From NCBI GenBank assembly GCA_945957495.1, contig CAMFLG010000123.1:1-8125 (forward strand): a DNA stretch of 8,125 nt, read 5' to 3'. A program made the translations under genes and the position numbers. This stretch comes from an uncultured Pseudorhodobacter sp. (GTDB lineage: Bacteria; Pseudomonadota; Alphaproteobacteria; Rhodobacterales; Rhodobacteraceae). The notes below the pieces were generated by a model. That model was not told where the DNA came from, ran no database searches, and worked only from the letters and a program-made list of their open reading frames with translations. Shown here piece after piece: positions 5,041 through 8,125 of this stretch. Position 1 is the first letter of the stretch, and the number at the start of each line of letters is the position of its first letter.

Positions 5041-5472
5041 TCAGCCCTTGGCCATTTCGGCCACCAGCGCGGCGTGATGTTGGGTGACAAGCGCCTCATA
5101 GGCGGCAAGGCGGGCGGCGGTGAAGTGGTGCTCCTCGGCCAGAAGGTTGACGGTGCCCAGCACGCTATCGCCGTCGATCACCGGGATGTTGATGCAGGAT
5201 CCCAGGCCCAGCGAGGTGATCAGGGCGTGATCGAAAAAGTATTTCGCAAATTCGGGTGTGGTGTTGGCGACAAAGGTTTGCTGGCCGGTGATGCAATGAT
5301 CATACCAGCCGTCGCGGGTCAGCGGCTTGGTGCCCGAAACCGGATATTCCACCGGATGCGAGGTATAGGCGCGGCGGGCGACATCCAGGGCAATGTCTTG
5401 CACGGTGACGGTGAACAGCCTTGTGCCATGGGCGGCGCAGGCGGCGTGAAGTTGGTCATATACATGTGTCAT
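5041..5472 (-). CDS. Small stand-alone GAF-domain protein
   Basis: A 143-residue soluble protein made of essentially one GAF fold: TRLFTVTVQD (first strands), RRAYTSHPVEYPVSGTKPL, WYDHCITGQQTFVAN, a helical FAKYFFDHALITSLGLGS, then CINIPVIDGDSVLGTVNLL and a C-terminal helix. There is no attached effector domain. GAF domains bind small ligands, cofactors or redox centres, and I cannot tell which applies here. It does not show the catalytic cysteine pattern of free methionine-R-sulfoxide reductases. ATG 5472 is preferred because the GAF fold begins right after it; a GTG at 5532 would add 20 Pro/Ala/Arg-rich residues, and the AGGAAGG beside it is spaced too closely. It follows the HPP-CBS gene by 100 nt on the same strand, so co-transcription is possible. 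Confidence 0.82.
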   Translation of the reverse strand: MTHVYDQLHAACAAHGTRLFTVTVQDIALDVARRAYTSHPVEYPVSGTKPLTRDGWYDHCITGQQTFVANTTPEFAKYFFDHALITSLGLGSCINIPVIDGDSVLGTVNLLAEEHHFTAARLAAYEALVTQHHAALVAEMAKG

Positions 5473-5572
5473 GCCGCCATATCGCCACAGCCGCGCGGCG
5501 GGGGCAAGCGGGGGAATGTGTCGTAAAATCACCCTTCCTGCAAATTGCTGTCGGGATTCGGCGATTATCGGG

Positions 5573-6655
5573 TTAGGCTGCCGGGGCGGACAGCAGCGCG
5601 ATCAGGTCGGATCGGGTGATCAGGCCCAGCATGCGGTGGTGTTCAACCACCGGAACCGCCTGTTGCCCGCCATCGGCCAAAAGCGCGATCACCTCCGCCA
5701 AGGGCGCTGTGGGCGCAAGGGTTTTCACATGCGTATCCAGCAGGTGCTGCGCCGTCAGATCGGGGTCGGCGCGCCCGACCAGCGCCGATTGCGACACGAT
5801 CCCGATATAGTGACCGTCATGCCCGATCACCGGCAGAGTCTTGAATCGGTGGTCCCGAAACCGCTGCGCCATGTCGGGCAGGGCCGTCTCGGGCACCACC
5901 GCCACCAGATCGCGTGACATCATCTGCGCGGCGGTCAGTGGGCCAAGGGCGGTTGCGTTGGCGGCAATCTCGGCGGCTTCGATCAGGCGGGCAAGGTCTT
6001 CGACGCCCAGGTTGCTGCCCAGCCGCAGGCGGGTCAGGGTGGCGGCCAGAACCTCGGGCTTCGGGACAAAGCGGCGTTCGGGGGCGGGGTCGCTGGTGCC
6101 ATGCGCGGGCGGACTGGGCTGCCGGAACGGATATTTGCGCCCCGTCACCTGATTCCATCCGATGCCGATTGCGACCAGCAACACCGTGCCCGCCGCCACC
6201 GGCAGGGCAATATAGCCAAGGCCGGGCATATGGTCGGCCGTGGCGGCCAGCACTGTGGCAAGGGCGACGGCCCCGCCCGGCGGGTGCATGGCGCGCAACA
6301 CCGACATCGCCAGCACCGCCAGCAGCACCGCCAAGGCGGCGGTCGGCAGGGCAGGCAGGCCAATGTGCAGCGCGGCCACGGCGGCCAAAGCCGCCACGGA
6401 ATTGCCAACGACCGATGACCACGGCTGCGCCATCGGGCTGTTCGGGACCACGAAAATCAGGAAGGCCGAGGCGCCGAAGGGCGCGATTAGCATCGGATGC
6501 GCCAAAAGCCCGGTGCTGTGGGTCAAGAGCCCCAGCATCAGGCTGGTCAAGATCAGCCCAACCCCGGCGCCTGCGGCGGCGCGGCCCGCCTCGGCCAGGC
6601 CGGGGCGTGGCATGACCGGGCCAAGGCTGTGCAGAATACGGATCACGCGGTCCAT
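5573..6655 (-). CDS. HPP-family membrane protein with two CBS domains
   Basis: Inner-membrane protein of 360 residues. The N-terminal HPP domain (about 20-170) has several hydrophobic helices, APFGASA (58-64), SPMAQPWSSVVGN (73-85) and the naming motif HPP in AMHPPGGAVAL (H124-P126). A proline- and charge-rich linker (about 175-240) leads to two CBS domains, about 242-297 (MMSRDLVAV, LPVIGHDGHYIGIVSQSAL) and 303-358 (VKTLAPTAPL, AVPVVEHHRMLGLITRSDL). Plant and cyanobacterial HPP proteins have been linked to nitrite transport; CBS pairs usually bind adenine nucleotides. A nucleotide-gated membrane transporter is a fair inference, but substrate is unknown. ATG 6655 overlaps the upstream gene by 13 nt; another ATG at 6676 would overlap by 34 nt. 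The tight overlap implies coupling with the small protein before it. Confidence 0.88.
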   Translation of the reverse strand: MDRVIRILHSLGPVMPRPGLAEAGRAAAGAGVGLILTSLMLGLLTHSTGLLAHPMLIAPFGASAFLIFVVPNSPMAQPWSSVVGNSVAALAAVAALHIGLPALPTAALAVLLAVLAMSVLRAMHPPGGAVALATVLAATADHMPGLGYIALPVAAGTVLLVAIGIGWNQVTGRKYPFRQPSPPAHGTSDPAPERRFVPKPEVLAATLTRLRLGSNLGVEDLARLIEAAEIAANATALGPLTAAQMMSRDLVAVVPETALPDMAQRFRDHRFKTLPVIGHDGHYIGIVSQSALVGRADPDLTAQHLLDTHVKTLAPTAPLAEVIALLADGGQQAVPVVEHHRMLGLITRSDLIALLSAPAA

Positions 6656-6981
6656 GTGGCCGTCGCAAACAGGCATAGGCCGGGTTCCGGCGCGGGCGGC
6701 AGGGCGCTGCCGCCTTGCCAGAAGAACAGGCGGATATGGACAGGCTCTTTCGGCGCCTCGGTTTCCGCCAGCACCTGCCATTGCATCGCAAACCCCTCCA
6801 TCAGCAGACCTTCGGCGTAGAAGGGGATTTCTTCGGCGTCCAAAAGGCCTTCGGCATCGTCCTGCGCGCGCCAGTCAGGGCCGTCGGCCCAGATCACCTC
6901 GCCCTCAAGATCGGGATGTTTCAGGGTGATGCGGGCCAAGGGCGCCAGGAAGGATTCGATGGGGGACAGGGTTTTGACCAT
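6643..6981 (-). CDS. Small acidic protein of unknown function
   Basis: I do not recognise this 112-residue protein. It is rich in Asp and Glu (about 20, against about 6 Lys/Arg), has no signal peptide or membrane segment, and carries four tryptophans and several aromatic runs (IRLFFWQGG). Its body could be a compact beta-rich cytoplasmic fold. That it is a real gene is supported by tight packing: its ATG comes 3 nt after the gst stop, with GGGG 6 nt before the ATG, and its end overlaps the HPP-CBS start by 13 nt. The coupling to the HPP-CBS gene suggests, without proof, a shared function. The product could equally be a filler gene conserved only in close relatives. Confidence 0.75.
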   Translation of the reverse strand: MVKTLSPIESFLAPLARITLKHPDLEGEVIWADGPDWRAQDDAEGLLDAEEIPFYAEGLLMEGFAMQWQVLAETEAPKEPVHIRLFFWQGGSALPPAPEPGLCLFATATWTA

Positions 6982-6984
6982 GGC

Positions 6985-7569
6985 TTACCCCGCAAAGACG
7001 CGCTGAAAGGCGGGGCGGGCGCGCATCCGGGCAAGGTATTCCGCCAAAGCGTCCTCGGGTACGCCGAACCGTGCCGCCACCCCCCAGCCTAGGCAATGCG
7101 TGGCGATGATGTCCGGCACGGTCATTTCATCGCCCATCAGGAACGGGCCCGCCATGCGGTTGGCCAAACGCTGCAGGCTGTGGGCATATTCCCATTTCAG
7201 AGAGTCTTTGATGGCAGGCAGGCGCATGGCTTCGGGCAGAACAAAGCTGTGGCGCGCGGCGGTCCACAGGCAGGCGTCGAACTCGTCCAGCAGGAATTGC
7301 GTCATGCTGTCTTGCCGCGCCCGGGCCAAGCCGCCCGGTGCGGCGGTGAAGGCGCCGTGTTTGTCGGCAAGATAGGTCAGAATCGCCGTCGAATCGGTGA
7401 TCGTGCTGTCGCCTTCGATCAGCACCGGCACCTTGCCCGCCGGGTTATGCGCAAGGGCCAGATCGGATTGCGGCCCGGCTGGCAGGTGGGTGTAGGGATG
7501 CCCCAACTCTTCCAACAGCCACAGCACGCGGGCCGAGCGGGTTTTGTTGCTGCCAACAATCGTGTACAT
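6985..7569 (-). CDS. Glutathione S-transferase family protein
   Basis: Cytoplasmic enzyme of 194 residues, slightly short for the family. The N-terminal thioredoxin-like domain (1-78) starts MYTIVGSNKTRSARVLW, with candidate glutathione-activating serine or threonine near residues 7-12. The cis-proline motif KVPVL (46-50) and the glutathione-binding acidic-Ser turn TDSTAI (58-63) are present. The all-helical C-terminal domain (about 88-190) has the usual FLMGDEMTVPDIIA folding motif and ends with RARPAFQRVFAG. Such proteins conjugate or reduce electrophiles with glutathione; the substrate is not evident. It sits 3 nt downstream of holA and 3 nt upstream of the unknown acidic protein. Both junctions read TAA-GCC-ATG, so translation is probably coupled. 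A weak AAGAG site precedes the ATG. Confidence 0.92.
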   Translation of the reverse strand: MYTIVGSNKTRSARVLWLLEELGHPYTHLPAGPQSDLALAHNPAGKVPVLIEGDSTITDSTAILTYLADKHGAFTAAPGGLARARQDSMTQFLLDEFDACLWTAARHSFVLPEAMRLPAIKDSLKWEYAHSLQRLANRMAGPFLMGDEMTVPDIIATHCLGWGVAARFGVPEDALAEYLARMRARPAFQRVFAG

Positions 7570-7572
7570 GGC

Positions 7573-8125
7573 TTATCTCTTCATCATGGCAAGGCGGATC
7601 AGGGCGCGTTCCATCACCGCCATTGTCGGCGCGCGCGAGGTCGATCGCAGCGTCAGGTCGGTTTCCAACAGCAGCGCCAGCGCATCCTCCAGCCGCCGCA
7701 TCCCCCAGGCCCCTGCCTGCCGTTGCATCGCATCGCGGCGCGGGCCGAACACACGCGCCTTCATCATGCCGGCCGACACGCCACCCGGGTCCGAGGCTGC
7801 GACATGCAGCGCCCGGAAATGCCGCAGCGCGCCGATGCACAGCGTCACCGGGGCTATGCCTTGCCCCTCCAGCCGCCGCAGAAGCGGGCCGATGCCTGCA
7901 ACCTGCTGATCTGCCACCACGGCCAGCAGATCATCCACCTCGGCCTCGATGGTGACGGGGGCCAGATCGGCCACCTCTTGCGGGGTCAGCGGTGTGGGAT
8001 CGTTGAATTTATACAGCGCGATCTTTTCCAGCATCTGCCGGAAATCGCCAGGGTCCAACTCGCGCGCAAGGCTGGTCAGGTCGGCCATCACGGCGGGAGG
8101 TATCTGCGAAAGCCCCGCCTTGGCC
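7573..8125 (-). CDS. holA: DNA polymerase III delta subunit, 3' part
   Basis: Clamp-loader delta subunit, which opens the beta sliding clamp during chromosome replication. The frame is open through the right edge, so 183 C-terminal residues of roughly 340 are seen. The visible part begins AKAGLSQIPPAV and continues with the typical delta segment LTSLARELDPGDFRQMLEKIALYK, then LTPQEVADL, the collar-domain helices around GIGPLLRRLEGQGI and ALRHFRALHV, and a conserved FGPRRDAMQRQAGAW stretch. An ATG and an adjacent GTG near 8090 are internal methionine/valine codons, not the start. The beta-binding N-terminal domain lies outside the window. A GST-like gene follows after only 3 nt, so the genes downstream may be driven from the holA promoter. 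Confidence 0.9.
   Translation of the reverse strand, partial: AKAGLSQIPPAVMADLTSLARELDPGDFRQMLEKIALYKFNDPTPLTPQEVADLAPVTIEAEVDDLLAVVADQQVAGIGPLLRRLEGQGIAPVTLCIGALRHFRALHVAASDPGGVSAGMMKARVFGPRRDAMQRQAGAWGMRRLEDALALLLETDLTLRSTSRAPTMAVMERALIRLAMMKR

Noticed and set aside
5817..6791. Second long minus-strand frame over the HPP-CBS gene
   Set aside because: It gives an Arg/Pro-rich low-complexity product, while the overlapping frame gives a complete HPP-CBS protein.
1..8125. tRNA, rRNA, CRISPR array, transposase, toxin-antitoxin pair or defence genes
   Set aside because: I looked for cloverleaf ends, regularly spaced repeats and such proteins on both strands and saw none. The coding content is housekeeping, transport and small accessory proteins.

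Overview
The window looks like a chromosomal segment of an alphaproteobacterium, most likely of the order Rhodobacterales (a Rhodobacter, Paracoccus or roseobacter relative). The reasons are high GC, strong third-position G/C bias, the character of the HolA, GAF and HPP proteins, and two intergenic box-like repeats (core ATATTTGG...AGATGAA) of a kind I associate from memory with that group. I see no RNA gene, phage gene, insertion sequence or CRISPR array.

Every gene I can support is on the minus strand, so transcription runs from the right edge to the left. The right part (about 8125-5573) is a tight string: the 3' half of holA (DNA polymerase III delta), a glutathione S-transferase, a small acidic protein I do not recognise, and an HPP-family membrane protein with two C-terminal CBS domains. 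Junctions are 3 nt, 3 nt and a 13-nt overlap. A small stand-alone GAF-domain protein follows (5472-5041), and then a 158-nt gap holding a hairpin, an interrupted palindrome and one copy of the dispersed box.

The left part (4882-1) is a LysR-type regulator followed by a four-gene ABC importer. Gene order and protein sequence match the E. coli ydcS-ydcT-ydcU-ydcV system (putative polyamine / gamma-aminobutyrate-type uptake): a periplasmic binding protein, an ATPase and two inner-membrane permeases. The second permease is cut by the left edge. In E. coli the ydc cluster lies next to the MocR/GntR-type gene ydcR. Here the adjacent regulator is a LysR protein read in the same direction.

The 169-nt gap between the regulator and the binding-protein gene is the most information-rich non-coding stretch. 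It holds a perfect ATC-N9-GAT (T-N11-A) LysR box, a plausible sigma70-type promoter placed so that the box is centred near -64, and two more perfect palindromes of 12 and 20 bp. This suggests the LysR protein controls the importer in response to its substrate. Hairpins without U-runs lie in the ydcS-ydcT and ydcT-ydcU gaps, which would suit uneven expression of binding protein, ATPase and permeases. I found no clearly new multi-gene system. The best leads are the regulatory region, the split repeat near 4906-4994, and the gst / unknown / HPP-CBS / GAF neighbourhood.
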